Source: Halomonas ventosae
GTDB taxonomy: Bacteria > Pseudomonadota > Gammaproteobacteria > Pseudomonadales > Halomonadaceae
Assembly (NCBI RefSeq): GCF_004361885.1
Contig: NZ_SNWH01000011.1
Location: 36,356 to 100,355 of the forward strand
DNA: 64,000 nt
Reading direction: 5' to 3'
The translations under genes were made by a program, and so were the position numbers. Position 1 is the stretch's first letter; each line of letters begins with the position of its first letter. The notes beneath the pieces were generated by a model. That model was not told where the DNA came from. It did no database searches and saw nothing but the letters and a program-made list of their open reading frames with translations. Below, in pieces: positions 52,526 through 61,577 of this stretch.

Positions 52526-53797
52526 TTACGCCAAACCGCGGCTCGCCGGAGTGGCCCTAGGAGCAGGAGGCTGAATGGTCGTCAAACCATTGCCTCCATC
52601 AGTTGGGGCTGGAATCCCGAAAACCTCGCGCACACGTTTGGAAATAGCCTGTGGATCTTTCTCAGAAAGAATGGTTTGAAGATCAGCAGATAGTGCGCTT
52701 GCCCAGGCCATGAATGATTTATAACGCTCGCCGCCATCATCATTCCATTTCTCGGCGAAGTTCTCTCCCTCGACCGTTGGGTTATCAACCCGGTATTTAC
52801 CACCGAGTTTCAGCACGAGGTGAGGCATAAGTGTTGCAAGTTCATCCAGCAATTCAACCGGGTGTTCATAAGATCGATTCAAGTCTGACAGCCCCTCATA
52901 GCAACTGGTTAGTAGTGTTACTATAATGACTGAAATTGGCTTGGTAGCCGCATCAATTACCCCGCGTCTCGTGCACATATCTCGGTGGCGTTTAAACAAC
53001 CGGATAGCAACCCGAAGTGTGTCTGTTATGTCTACGGCCTGATCCGGCACCGGAGCAACGCTTGCTGCAGCCCTATCATATGTATTCGCTTCCATCGCGA
53101 TTGATCGAATGAGGCGGCGCTCCGACGTATCGTTAACCCACTTGCTCATACCCTCAGAATTAGAGGTTTTCCAGCTTTCGGTAGGCATATCAACGACCGC
53201 AAGCGCGGTCTCCCTATATCGCGATACGCTATAGCGAGGTGCCATAGAATATAGAGTTTGCTCCGATATAGTATTCAATGGTATAGAAGGGGTAAATTCG
53301 AGATAAAAACGCCGCCCGGCGAATGGTATCATCCAACAACGCCGTTTGGGTTGAGCCTCTAGATCCTTCAAAGCCTTACCTATCGACTCAAAAAATGACG
53401 TGGGGTTATCAGCCTCAATGTGAGAGATATCGACTTTGCAAACAGCATCAATGTCGAATTTCTCACTTCCATTGGGGGAACGAATCAAAGTCTTAGTGCT
53501 CACTGATCCTTGCGGCTTGATCGAAATAGATTCGAGGGGCCAAGAGAGGTTAGTGGCCAAATGATTTGAGACTTCTTCGTATGCGTCAGTTGCAGCCGCG
53601 ATTTCTTCATCATCAACAGCAATATGCGAATTCGCTTCACTGAGCGCCTTAGCCCAAAGACCATATTCTACCAATCTATCTCTAACGTTTGTTATGTGGC
53701 CCTCTCTGAGTGCTGCAAACGATTCAAGCGACTTCGTTAACCGAGTAGGACTTTTTTGTTCAGCAAGCTTTACCAGTTCTGCGCTTTTAGTGTTCAT
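52526..53797 (-). CDS. CBASS CD-NTase (cGAS/DncV-like nucleotidyltransferase)
   Basis: Makes a cyclic oligonucleotide signal on phage infection. The 423 residues have the nucleotidyltransferase motif with Gly97-Ser98 (KPQGSVSTKT) and the first two metal-binding aspartates at 115 and 117 (KFDIDAVCKVD). The third acidic position appears to be Glu167 (FYLEFTPSIP) where aspartate is more usual. The product ends in a flexible Pro/Ala-rich tail finishing RGLA, as expected for a Cap2 substrate whose C-terminus is activated. The clade and the nucleotide made cannot be read from the sequence. It follows the effector by 23 bases. Confidence 0.92.
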   Translation of the reverse strand: MNTKSAELVKLAEQKSPTRLTKSLESFAALREGHITNVRDRLVEYGLWAKALSEANSHIAVDDEEIAAATDAYEEVSNHLATNLSWPLESISIKPQGSVSTKTLIRSPNGSEKFDIDAVCKVDISHIEADNPTSFFESIGKALKDLEAQPKRRCWMIPFAGRRFYLEFTPSIPLNTISEQTLYSMAPRYSVSRYRETALAVVDMPTESWKTSNSEGMSKWVNDTSERRLIRSIAMEANTYDRAAASVAPVPDQAVDITDTLRVAIRLFKRHRDMCTRRGVIDAATKPISVIIVTLLTSCYEGLSDLNRSYEHPVELLDELATLMPHLVLKLGGKYRVDNPTVEGENFAEKWNDDGGERYKSFMAWASALSADLQTILSEKDPQAISKRVREVFGIPAPTDGGNGLTTIQPPAPRATPASRGLA

Positions 53798-53820
53798 GGT
53801 ATTAAACTCGTTTAGGCTGC

Positions 53821-55455
53821 TTATCGGAGATTAATTGTGTGAGTCTGCTGACCGTCAGTGGCCGAAACGTGATGGCCAGTAAGCGAAAATGCAGGTGTGA
53901 ATTCGTAGTCACGGCCTGCTCGGTCATAGACGATGTATTCGGGATGGTGCCCTGCCTGCAGCATCTGCCCGAAACGGAACACCGTGCTCGCGGGACTTAC
54001 GGCGATAAGGTGTACCTTCTGGACTCTCATCACATCCTGAATATGCATGATTGCTTTGCGGGCAACTTCTGCGAACTGATCAAGATCCTCTGGATGCCCG
54101 ATGCAGTTGATTCCTGTCTTCGAGGTTGTCACGCGAATCCAAGGCAGATGACCAGTATCAACACTAGTTTGAAGGTCACTAGGTAGGGCCTTTTCATCTA
54201 CATGAGCCGTTAGCTCAAGCGTAATAAGAACCTCTGTGGCGTAGTCCGACGAAAGTGAATCAACCCTAAAGGTGTCCCGGGGATGAGCCTCAACCTGCGG
54301 GTCCCAAGCCCATGTCTTCCGATGCCTATCGTACTGAAATATCTGAATGGCCTGAGCTTCACCCATTATGCGTCCTGCTAAAACAAGCGTCGGGATGTGG
54401 TGTAAAGGAAAAACAGCCAAGCTCTCAGTAACAGAACCACTGCTCGAATCAAATCCCGAAACTAGTTGTCGAATCTGGTGCTCATGCTCTCTTAAATACT
54501 GATACCAAAATCCTGATAGATGACGATCATCTCGCTGCGATTTCCGTCGAACATAGTGGATCACCCCTGGTAGCATCGCTCGTCTCATTGCAACGATGGC
54601 ATCAATCAGTTCAGAGTCATGGAAGTAGGTTGGTACGCCACCCAGATTGGCATGCAAGGTGACCGCTCTTGTAGGGGCATATGCTAATGAATCCAAGTAA
54701 TTTCGGACCATATCACGATGAGACTTGCGCATCTCGTCAAGTATCTCTGAGCTGTATTGCTCTGGCGCGAACGAATCTATCAAACGATGGTGTTCATCGC
54801 ACATCAGCATGATGTTGTCCGGGTTGTTTGCGAGCCGATGAGAGTCCTCTTGGTTCCCCCGAGGCCCTTCTGGGTCAGATGCGACGATGTGAGCTAAATA
54901 TCCGACGCGGGCGGTTTTTGTCCAAAGATGGATCTCTGACAAATCCTTACTGCAGCCTTGAAACATGCACCTCCCGCCCGCGTCCGTCCACACTTTCTGA
55001 GCTGTTCTCGTGGAAATCTCTGGACCTCTACCTTTCGCTTTTCCGAGCAGCCCATCACGTGTGGCAATAAGTGTGTCTACACAAGACCTTCTTTCCACTT
55101 TTTTATAGGTCAAAGTGCTGTCGAAAATTCGAGCGTTACTCAGCGTTTCATTTGAAACCTCACGGATGAAGAGCAGGTTTTTGCCAACCAACTTTTTTAG
55201 ACGAGCCTTCGCATTTGAGCCTGGGTCAGCAGGATAGAGTACGGGCCTGGGCTCCTCAAGATTAACAACTTTGCACAGGTACCCAGCGTGGATATATAAC
55301 ACACGACGCCTTTGTTCCAGACATTCATCCAACCAAATAGCTAAGTTATGATCATCAAAATTGCCTGAGGAGGTTGTCTCGTTCAAAAATGAGTCAGAGG
55401 CTTGGGGCATTTCTCGTAATTCCTTGGTCGAACTTTGAATTATGCCGCTTTTCAC
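53821..55455 (-). CDS. cap5: CBASS effector: HNH endonuclease-SAVED (Cap5 type) with an extra N-terminal domain
   Basis: Nuclease that degrades DNA once its SAVED domain binds the cyclic nucleotide. The HNH domain lies at about 150-235 (DAGGRCMFQGCSKDL, VGYLAHIVASDPEGPRG, NPDNIMLMCDEHHRLID, with paired cysteines as zinc ligands). The SAVED domain occupies roughly 290-544 and contains HVDEKALPSDLQ and a terminal KVHLIAVSPASTVFRFGQML region. The usual Cap5 starts close to the HNH domain; here about 140 residues precede it (IWLDECLEQRRRVLYIHAGY, RPVLYPADPGSNAKARL) and I do not recognise them. It is the first gene of the operon. Confidence 0.9.
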   Translation of the reverse strand: MKSGIIQSSTKELREMPQASDSFLNETTSSGNFDDHNLAIWLDECLEQRRRVLYIHAGYLCKVVNLEEPRPVLYPADPGSNAKARLKKLVGKNLLFIREVSNETLSNARIFDSTLTYKKVERRSCVDTLIATRDGLLGKAKGRGPEISTRTAQKVWTDAGGRCMFQGCSKDLSEIHLWTKTARVGYLAHIVASDPEGPRGNQEDSHRLANNPDNIMLMCDEHHRLIDSFAPEQYSSEILDEMRKSHRDMVRNYLDSLAYAPTRAVTLHANLGGVPTYFHDSELIDAIVAMRRAMLPGVIHYVRRKSQRDDRHLSGFWYQYLREHEHQIRQLVSGFDSSSGSVTESLAVFPLHHIPTLVLAGRIMGEAQAIQIFQYDRHRKTWAWDPQVEAHPRDTFRVDSLSSDYATEVLITLELTAHVDEKALPSDLQTSVDTGHLPWIRVTTSKTGINCIGHPEDLDQFAEVARKAIMHIQDVMRVQKVHLIAVSPASTVFRFGQMLQAGHHPEYIVYDRAGRDYEFTPAFSLTGHHVSATDGQQTHTINLR

Positions 55456-55561
55456 GTTGGCATCACAATATCTATTTTAATACCAAGTTCCATTTCTTTG
55501 CCTTTCGAAGGGGAAGTAAGACAGTGGGAGCTTCAGCTTTGTGGCGATAGCGGACTTGTCC

Positions 55562-56215
55562 TCATGTATACACCCCATACTCCAGTCGCATGATCAGGTC
55601 ATAAACTAGCTGAGGATCTTCGATCATAACATCTATCGGTGTGCGACCTCGGAGAGCAATTGCTGGGCTTTTCATCCAACGTTCGGCGCCTTTTCGACTT
55701 TCAAACAATCGCTCGGCGGCTTGCCAGATATCAGTTTCAGTAGGTGCCTCCAGGATTTCGCGACCAACATCGGGCGTGTCCTGCCAGGTTTGTAACTCTT
55801 CAGGGTGTGGAGCCTGAGGATCGCACTGTGCCAGTAGCTGATCGAGGGAGTAAGGCCGCTCTTCCGCGGGAACCGCCTTGGTGGTGTCGACATCAGGTCG
55901 CGTGAGCATTTCCCGCAGCCACGCTTCTACTTCCTTGCACACCTCATCATTTTTACCGAGCGGCACGAGGGTGGCGTCGATCTCACCGCTGCGGCAGATG
56001 AAGAACTCGTCCGGAATGGTCAGGGCGTAACCGCCGCGCAGGTAGGCGATGATCTCGCCGCTCATGGCGGCCATGTAGGAACGGTCGCTTTGTAGGCATT
56101 CCAGCGCCTCGCGGAAGCTCTCCAGAGGCTGGGGGAAGCGGTCACGGAGGTCGATGGCCCGGTAGGCAAAGATACGAGCTAGCGGGTCTGTGGGAGGTTG
56201 TGAGGGCTGTGTCAT
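55562..56215 (-). CDS. DUF2384 (MbcA/ParS/Xre toxin-binding)-like protein
   Basis: The 217-residue product has a C-terminal segment (about 150-215) that resembles the DUF2384 domain of Xre/ParS-type antitoxins: AAERLFESRKGAERWMKSP, LRGRTPIDVMIEDP and IMRLEYGVYT. The N-terminal half (AYRAIDLRDRFPQPLESF, AMSGEIIAYLRGGYALTIPD) is not recognised. Usual partners are RES-domain toxins, but none is adjacent. It lies between CBASS and the BREX remnant on the same strand. An orphan antitoxin or an accessory factor of a neighbouring system is possible. Confidence 0.5.
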   Translation of the reverse strand: MTQPSQPPTDPLARIFAYRAIDLRDRFPQPLESFREALECLQSDRSYMAAMSGEIIAYLRGGYALTIPDEFFICRSGEIDATLVPLGKNDEVCKEVEAWLREMLTRPDVDTTKAVPAEERPYSLDQLLAQCDPQAPHPEELQTWQDTPDVGREILEAPTETDIWQAAERLFESRKGAERWMKSPAIALRGRTPIDVMIEDPQLVYDLIMRLEYGVYT

Positions 56216-56300
56216 GGGGAGGCTACCCAGCGGATGGTGTGGCTTTCAGGGTAGCCCATGGCCAACGCGGACTACCGTTGCTTCCTTACGGTTACCAGCA

Positions 56301-56537
56301 TTAGTCCAGAAAAGCAGCGACGCCTTCCTCGTCGATCGCCTCATGCACCGCGTCCAGGGCGGCTTGGTCGGTGGCGAAGCGGTCGTCCCACACATGGGAG
56401 GTGCCCTCCTCGTTGACGACCTCCAGCAGCCAGTCGATCTCCTCCTCCAGGCGATAGATATCCACCTGCAGGGTGTGGCCATCGCGGGTGATGGACTGGC
56501 TCAAGGGGCTCTGGATCAGTTCGGGTTCAGCGCTCAT
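56301..56537 (-). CDS. small conserved protein of unknown function
   Basis: The 78-residue acidic product (QSITRDGHTLQVDIYRLEEE, WLLEVVNEEGTSHVWDDRFA, VHEAIDEEGVAAFLD) resembles a type of small protein found in Pseudomonas and Halomonas genomes, but I cannot name a family. It looks soluble and mostly beta followed by a helix. It lies 61 bases from the next small gene on the same strand. Confidence 0.55.
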   Translation of the reverse strand: MSAEPELIQSPLSQSITRDGHTLQVDIYRLEEEIDWLLEVVNEEGTSHVWDDRFATDQAALDAVHEAIDEEGVAAFLD

Positions 56538-56598
56538 GGCAGTGTCTCGTGGTTGGCGGCGCGAGCGGCGCCGGGTGGCGTTGCGGCGTCGAGCCGGC

Positions 56599-56823
56599 CT
56601 AGTCGTCTATCGAGGAGCTGAAGGTGGGCTGGAAGAGAGTTCCCTCGGTCAGCTGCTCTTCCACTTGGCCGGCGTGTAGCGTCTCTTCCCGAGACGGATA
56701 GTGGCGCAGCAGCCCCCTCGCCTGCCGGCGGACAGATTCTGGGAGGGAGGCATCCTGCGAAAGCGTCTGCAGAAATTCTCTGGCGTGAATTACAGCGCGT
56801 GTTCGTTCAGATGGCATAGTCAT
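56599..56823 (-). CDS. BPSL0761-family small protein
   Basis: The 74-residue product begins MTMPSERTRAVIHAREFL and continues TLSQDASLPESVRRQARGL, which matches the pattern of the BPSL0761 family as I know it. Its function is unknown. It sits next to brxL in the same direction and may belong with the BREX cargo or be independent of it. Confidence 0.65.
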   Translation of the reverse strand: MTMPSERTRAVIHAREFLQTLSQDASLPESVRRQARGLLRHYPSREETLHAGQVEEQLTEGTLFQPTFSSSIDD

Positions 56824-56870
56824 CGGCGTCTCCTCTCCCGATCAGGTCGCATGCGGCAGCGACAGCGCTG

Positions 56871-57776
56871 TCACTCCACCCCCAGCGCCTTCACCACGGC
56901 GTCCACCGGCTCGGCGTAGAAGCTGGTCTGGAACTTGGTGAACAGCTCGGCGGGAATGGTGGGGATATCCGCAGCGCTGGCCATGGGCAGGGTGACCCGT
57001 TTGCCACCGGCGTCGAAGGCGACTTGAAGGCACTCGGCGAGGTTCTCCACGGGCTTTAGGCTGCCACCCAGGCTCATGTCGCCTAACACCACCATCTGGC
57101 TCTGGGTGGGCCTGCCCAGCAGGCCTGAGGCGAAGGCCACCAGGCCGGCCAGGGCCAGGTCGCGCAGTACGCCGGTGTTCTGCAGGTCGACCACATGCAG
57201 GTGGAAGTCGTGCTCCAGCACCTTGCTGGAGCCACTGATACGGCTGGCGTTGGCCTTGAAGTAATCGAAGGCCATCTTGACCTGCTCCTTGGCGGAGGTG
57301 GAGTTCCACAGCCCAGACATGGCGAGCTTGCCGCTGCCGGCGGTGACCTGGAGCTCGATGCGGTAGACCCCCGGCATGCCCTTGTCACTCAGCCCGATAG
57401 TGTGCACCACACCCGGTTTGCCGAGGCCTTCGGGGATCAATCCACCACCGCCCTGCTCTTTCACCGAGACGAAGTGCTCCTCCAGGGTCTCCTTGTCGAT
57501 GTAGCTGAAGTGGACGTCATAGAACTCCATGCCCCCAATCTTCTTGAGCTGCTCCTTCACCCGGCGGCGCACCTGCAGGGCGTACTCCAGGCACTGGCGC
57601 ACGTCGTCTTTCTGGTACTCCCCATGCGGGTAGAGGAGCTTGAGCAAGCCAGAGACGGTCTTGCGCACCGCGATGACATCGCGTTGGTTGAGGTTGTCGC
57701 CCAGGCGGAAATACTGGTCGATGGCGTCGGCGAAGCTTCGCTTACGCATTTCACGAAAGAACTCGGCCAGGTAAGA
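56871..57776 (-). pseudogene. brxL: brxL remnant (C-terminal Lon-like protease part)
   Basis: BrxL of type 1 BREX is about 680 residues, an AAA+ domain followed by a Lon-like domain. Here only the second part remains: about 300 residues from SYLAEFFREMRKRSFADAI to VKALGVE. It includes DYFKANASRISGSSKV, and the serine and lysine region GDMSLGGSLKPVENLAECL and GGKRVTLPMASA. Similarity begins upstream of the first ATG (57749) at about 57776 and ends abruptly, with a TAA in frame 27 bases before that point. No AAA+ sequence is present. A short protein could still be made from 57749. Confidence 0.82.
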
Positions 57777-57936
57777 GGTCCTGGATACGCATGTCCGATC
57801 GATTCCTTAACGGGCAACGCCTCGCTCCCGTGGCGGGGCAAGGCGGTCAACAAAGCGGGTGCCAGGGCAGCACGGCTGCCGCCTGGCCTTCAGATCGAGA
57901 GTTCCCCCGGGACTGACTGAGCCGGGCGCCCATGCG

Positions 57937-58545
57937 TCACGGCACGAGAGAAAACGCCCGGTAGTAATGGTTACTGGCGATCTGGTTGAAGAGGGTCAGG
58001 CTCTGGCCGTCATAGCGGCCAGGATAGAAGAGCACCAACGGCTTGTGGCCGAGCCTGCCGTGCAGCGCATTGAGCAAACTGTGAGCACGCATCACCGGCC
58101 AGACGCTACCCACGCCTGACAGAAGAATGATATCGGGGTCGTCCGACAGCGCGTGTCGGATAAGGAAGGGGGCGAACTTGTCCATGTGCAGCGGGCCGCG
58201 CAGCGCCTTGAGCAGCGCCGCATCGCCCTTGGTCTGCTGCATGGCGATGGCCTTGTCGAGAAAGCCACGCTCATGGAGATAGTCGCGCAGCACGCGCAGC
58301 AGGTTGACGTGGTCGACCGTCAGCTCGCTGTGCTGACGGGACAGTACCCCTTCCAGGAAGGTGAGGTACTCACGAACCTGCAGCTCGTGCTCGGGGGGAT
58401 AGTCGAAGATCCAGAAGCCGATCTCGTTGCCCAGGCCCTGGCCGGAGAGGAAAGCCGGGCTGGTGATCTTCTCGGCGATCTGGTTGAGGCGATCCTTCAG
58501 ATGAGGATCTTCGCGGTGGGACGGCCCCTGCGTGAGCGGTGACAT
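57937..58545 (-). CDS. brxB: BREX protein BrxB
   Basis: Core protein of type 1 BREX (DUF1788 family), of unsettled biochemical role. The 202-residue product from MSPLTQGPSHREDP to RAFSLVP has the family segments LSGQGLGNEIGFWIFDYPP, PDIILLSGVGSVWPVMRAHS and LVLFYPGRYDGQSLTLF. The ATG at 58545 has AAGGATGAG upstream; the frame continues to 58647 without similarity. Normally brxC, pglX and pglZ follow. Here about 160 bases separate it from the brxL remnant, so the locus has lost its centre. Confidence 0.88.
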   Translation of the reverse strand: MSPLTQGPSHREDPHLKDRLNQIAEKITSPAFLSGQGLGNEIGFWIFDYPPEHELQVREYLTFLEGVLSRQHSELTVDHVNLLRVLRDYLHERGFLDKAIAMQQTKGDAALLKALRGPLHMDKFAPFLIRHALSDDPDIILLSGVGSVWPVMRAHSLLNALHGRLGHKPLVLFYPGRYDGQSLTLFNQIASNHYYRAFSLVP

Positions 58546-58674
58546 ACGGCTCTCATCCTTGCGTCCGGTGTCGTTCTTTTCGTTATGATTGAGCGTCTTG
58601 TAATGCTTGATGCCGCGGCCTGCGGTGGATACAGGGCTTTCGGGCACGCTACCGCCAGCCCGGGTCCATGGCGT

Positions 58675-59292
58675 TCAACGCGGCCCCAGGGCACTCAGGC
58701 AGTCCAGCAGCCGAATCAGGTGGTGCCTTTCCAGCAGGGTCACTACCTCGGGCCGCAGCATCAGCGGTTGCAGCCGGCGGCTACGCGCACTTTCTATCAA
58801 GCCTACTTCGGATAGCATGCGAAAGGCCACCTGACCCATCTTTCGTCTAGAGGAGGCGGTCCAGCCGTTGATGGCCGGATCGCGGTAGGCACGGTCGGCG
58901 AGAAAGTCATCCCACTGGTAGGGCTCAAGGCACTCGGCCTGGGTCACGAAGGCATCGGCCACCACCGTCTCCAGGAACTCCACCAGCAGCAGGTTGCGAG
59001 CCAACGCTGCGCAGAACGCCACCTGGGTGGCCAGCTGGTCATCCCCCTCATGCAGCACCTGCCAAAACGGCTCAGGAAGCCGCTCAAGGCGCTTACGAAT
59101 TGCCTGGGCCATGCGTTTGGCCGTGGCCGGCCGCGCCTTCTGGAGGCGATTCTCGTCGAGGATGGCCGCCTTCCAGGCCGCGTCATCGACGCCGGCCAGC
59201 AGCAGCTCCGCCACGATGCGGCTCTCGCGCACCATGAGCGAGCCGCCGATGAGGTCTGAGTCGTAGTGGAAGGTAGAGGAATCATGGGGCAT
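58675..59292 (-). CDS. brxA: BREX protein BrxA
   Basis: Small DNA-binding protein of BREX (DUF1819 family). The 205-residue product contains DLIGGSLMVRESRIVAELLL, FWQVLHEGDDQLATQVAFC, and FRMLSEVGLIESARSRRLQP. The ATG at 59292 is preferred; a TTG at 59307 is possible. It is the first gene of the decayed BREX operon and diverges from the foreign ligase gene across about 160 bases, where the sequence turns AT-rich. Confidence 0.85.
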   Translation of the reverse strand: MPHDSSTFHYDSDLIGGSLMVRESRIVAELLLAGVDDAAWKAAILDENRLQKARPATAKRMAQAIRKRLERLPEPFWQVLHEGDDQLATQVAFCAALARNLLLVEFLETVVADAFVTQAECLEPYQWDDFLADRAYRDPAINGWTASSRRKMGQVAFRMLSEVGLIESARSRRLQPLMLRPEVVTLLERHHLIRLLDCLSALGPR

Positions 59293-59451
59293 AACGACTC
59301 GACTCAACTGGCATGATGGAAGTAAAATAATGATTAATTATACTATAGCCAAAGAGAACTTGTCAGGTGGGGCTTAGCTAAATTTTTTCCCAGCCAACAT
59401 TTGAACTTGTTTTTCCAAAATTTTGATTTGCTTTTAATTATCGAGAGGAAG

Positions 59452-61404
59452 ATGGTGAAATCATTAAGCAAGGATCAGGTGAAAGCGATTGAGGATTCTG
59501 GAATTAACTGCGAGATAAGAAAAGTTGAGGAGTTGATTAGCCAGGAAGATATTCTGAACCTGGGGGAAGATGACTTAGTATTGTTGGCAAAGGTAGCAAA
59601 TGCTACTTACCGAGCAGGGTTTCCAGTAGTTAGCAATGTCGAGTATGATACAAAAATTATTGCTGAGCTTGAGCGGAGAAACCCTGAACATGAGTTTCTT
59701 TCTACTGTAGAGCCAGAGCCTGTCCCTTTATATAAAACGGTGCCTCTGCCGGAGAAAATGCTTTCTACCGATAAAGTATATAGCGACAAAGAAATTATTC
59801 AATGGATTGAGAGAGTGGAGAAGTTTGGTCAGGAAATCGGGCTGGATTCCGGAGATGTGTTGATAAAAGTCTCACATAAGCTAGATGGATATGCGGCTTA
59901 TGATGATGGTGAAAGGCTTTACACGAGGGGAGATGGCGTGCGTGGCCAAGACATTACGAGAGCCTTCAATCGAGGGTTGAAGGTTGCTGAAGGCGCTAAA
60001 AGGGGCATGGGGCCAGGCGAGATTGTTGTTGATAAGGAATATTTCGATAAAGAACTTTCACGTGATTTCGAGAATACGCGAAATGTCCTGGCTTCTGTAA
60101 TTGCTGAGAAAAATGTAAATAAAAAGGTTTTGAAAGCTATTAAAGATGGAGCATGTGTCTTTTTTCCTTTTGCTTCTCTGGAAGGCTGGGTTGGTAGGTG
60201 TGAAGATTTTAAAAAACAGTATAAAGATATTTTTGATAATATGTGGGGGGGCTTCAATTATGAGGTTGATGGGCTAGTTGTCGAAGTCATTAATGATGAT
60301 CTGAAAAAAATAATGGGTTCTACGAGAAAACATCATCGCTGGCAAATTGCATATAAGAGGAATTTAGAGAAAGCCACAGTAGTAGTGAGTAAAGTTATAC
60401 CTCAAACGTCGAGAACAGGAAGGATCACCCCTGTGGCAGAGTTCCCTCCTATAAAGTTGAGTGGTGCCACAATCCGTAGGGCAACACTCCATAATTATGG
60501 CATGGTTAAAAGCAAGGGAGTAGGTAAGGGAGCTGTAGTTGAGTTAGTAAGAAGTGGCCTTGTTATACCTAAAATTGAAAAAATTGTTGAGGGTGTTGAT
60601 CCAGAAATACCCGAGTTATGCCCAAGCTGCCACTCCAAGGTTGTTTGGGATGGTGACAATATATTTTGCCCAAACTCCACTGATTGCCCGGCGCAAGCTG
60701 AAAATACATTGATTCATTTTTTTAAAACTATGCCCAATGTAGATGGGTTTGGACCTAAAATTGTTGAAAAGCTGTATGAAAATTCGATTACAAAAATCCA
60801 CCAAGTATATGCTTTGAGTGTTGAAGATTTAGTCGGCATGGGGTTTGGTGAAAAGACAGCAATCAACCTCGTTGACCAATTAAAGCTTAGTAAGATTAGA
60901 GAGCTGGATGATTGGAGGTTTCTTGCAGCATTTGGAATCCCAAGGCTTGGTGAAGCTAGTTGCGAAAAACTTTTGAGTAATTATGGTATTGATGAAATTT
61001 TTCACCTGGAGGTCGATGAAATTTCAAGCATTGAAGGGTTTGCTGAAACTAGCGCCACAGTAATTTGTGAGGGGCTTAAGGATGTCAGGGCTGAGTTTTT
61101 AAAAGTTTACTCTCTTGGTTTTAGATTGTCTAAAACGAAGCGGCCTAATGAAAAGCTTTCGGGCCTTCAGCTGGAGGGTGTCCAAATTGTATTCTCAGGG
61201 ACTATGAAAGCTGCAAGTAGAGCCGAAATGGAGAGCAAGGCAAAAAAGTTGGGTGCAAAAATAGGAAAGTCGGTTTCAGGGAAAACGAATTTTTTAGTTG
61301 TTGGTGATAATGTTGGAGAAAAAAAATTAAAAGACGCTAAAGAAAAAGGTGTTAAAGTGTTGAGCGAAGAGGAATATATGAAATATATAAAAAACTCGGG
61401 TTGA
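59452..61404 (+). CDS. complete foreign NAD+-dependent DNA ligase
   Basis: Seals nicks using NAD+. About 650 residues, with all domains present: an NMN-binding region (VANATYRAGFPVVSNVEYD), adenylation motif VSHKLDGYAAYDDG with the catalytic lysine, YTRGDGVRGQDITRAF, OB fold (SRTGRITPVAEFPPIKLSG, LVRSGLVIPKIEK), zinc finger CPSCHSKVVWDGDNIFCP with NSTDCPAQ, helix-hairpin-helix region (VDGFGPKIVEKLY, GIPRLGEASCEKLL), and a BRCT domain (VQIVFSGTMKAASRAEME, LGAKIGKSVSGKTNFLV). It is strongly AT-rich and distant in sequence from the host ligA. ATG 59452 (site GAGAGG, close) or GTG 59455 is the start. It is next to the integrase, at the opposite end of the island from the broken ligA. Confidence 0.92.
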   Translation: MVKSLSKDQVKAIEDSGINCEIRKVEELISQEDILNLGEDDLVLLAKVANATYRAGFPVVSNVEYDTKIIAELERRNPEHEFLSTVEPEPVPLYKTVPLPEKMLSTDKVYSDKEIIQWIERVEKFGQEIGLDSGDVLIKVSHKLDGYAAYDDGERLYTRGDGVRGQDITRAFNRGLKVAEGAKRGMGPGEIVVDKEYFDKELSRDFENTRNVLASVIAEKNVNKKVLKAIKDGACVFFPFASLEGWVGRCEDFKKQYKDIFDNMWGGFNYEVDGLVVEVINDDLKKIMGSTRKHHRWQIAYKRNLEKATVVVSKVIPQTSRTGRITPVAEFPPIKLSGATIRRATLHNYGMVKSKGVGKGAVVELVRSGLVIPKIEKIVEGVDPEIPELCPSCHSKVVWDGDNIFCPNSTDCPAQAENTLIHFFKTMPNVDGFGPKIVEKLYENSITKIHQVYALSVEDLVGMGFGEKTAINLVDQLKLSKIRELDDWRFLAAFGIPRLGEASCEKLLSNYGIDEIFHLEVDEISSIEGFAETSATVICEGLKDVRAEFLKVYSLGFRLSKTKRPNEKLSGLQLEGVQIVFSGTMKAASRAEMESKAKKLGAKIGKSVSGKTNFLVVGDNVGEKKLKDAKEKGVKVLSEEEYMKYIKNSG

Positions 61405-61525
61405 TTTAAAGAATTTCGGTGGCGAAATTTATTTTTGATTTATACGCCCTTGGAAGTTTTTTGATTTGACATGGTTTCAAGGGCTTAAGTAGTATATGCT
61501 TCCAGTTGGATTGACGAAGGATTGC

Positions 61526-61550
61526 AACCCCATGATACTGGGTTTTTAAA
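61526..61550 (+). terminator. weak terminator after the foreign ligase
   Basis: AACCC pairs with GGGTT around a 9-base loop, followed by TTT. It lies in the convergent gap between ligase and integrase, which is otherwise AT-rich and non-coding. Confidence 0.4.
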
Positions 61551-61577
61551 ATAATGTAATAGCTAGCTGTCATATTG

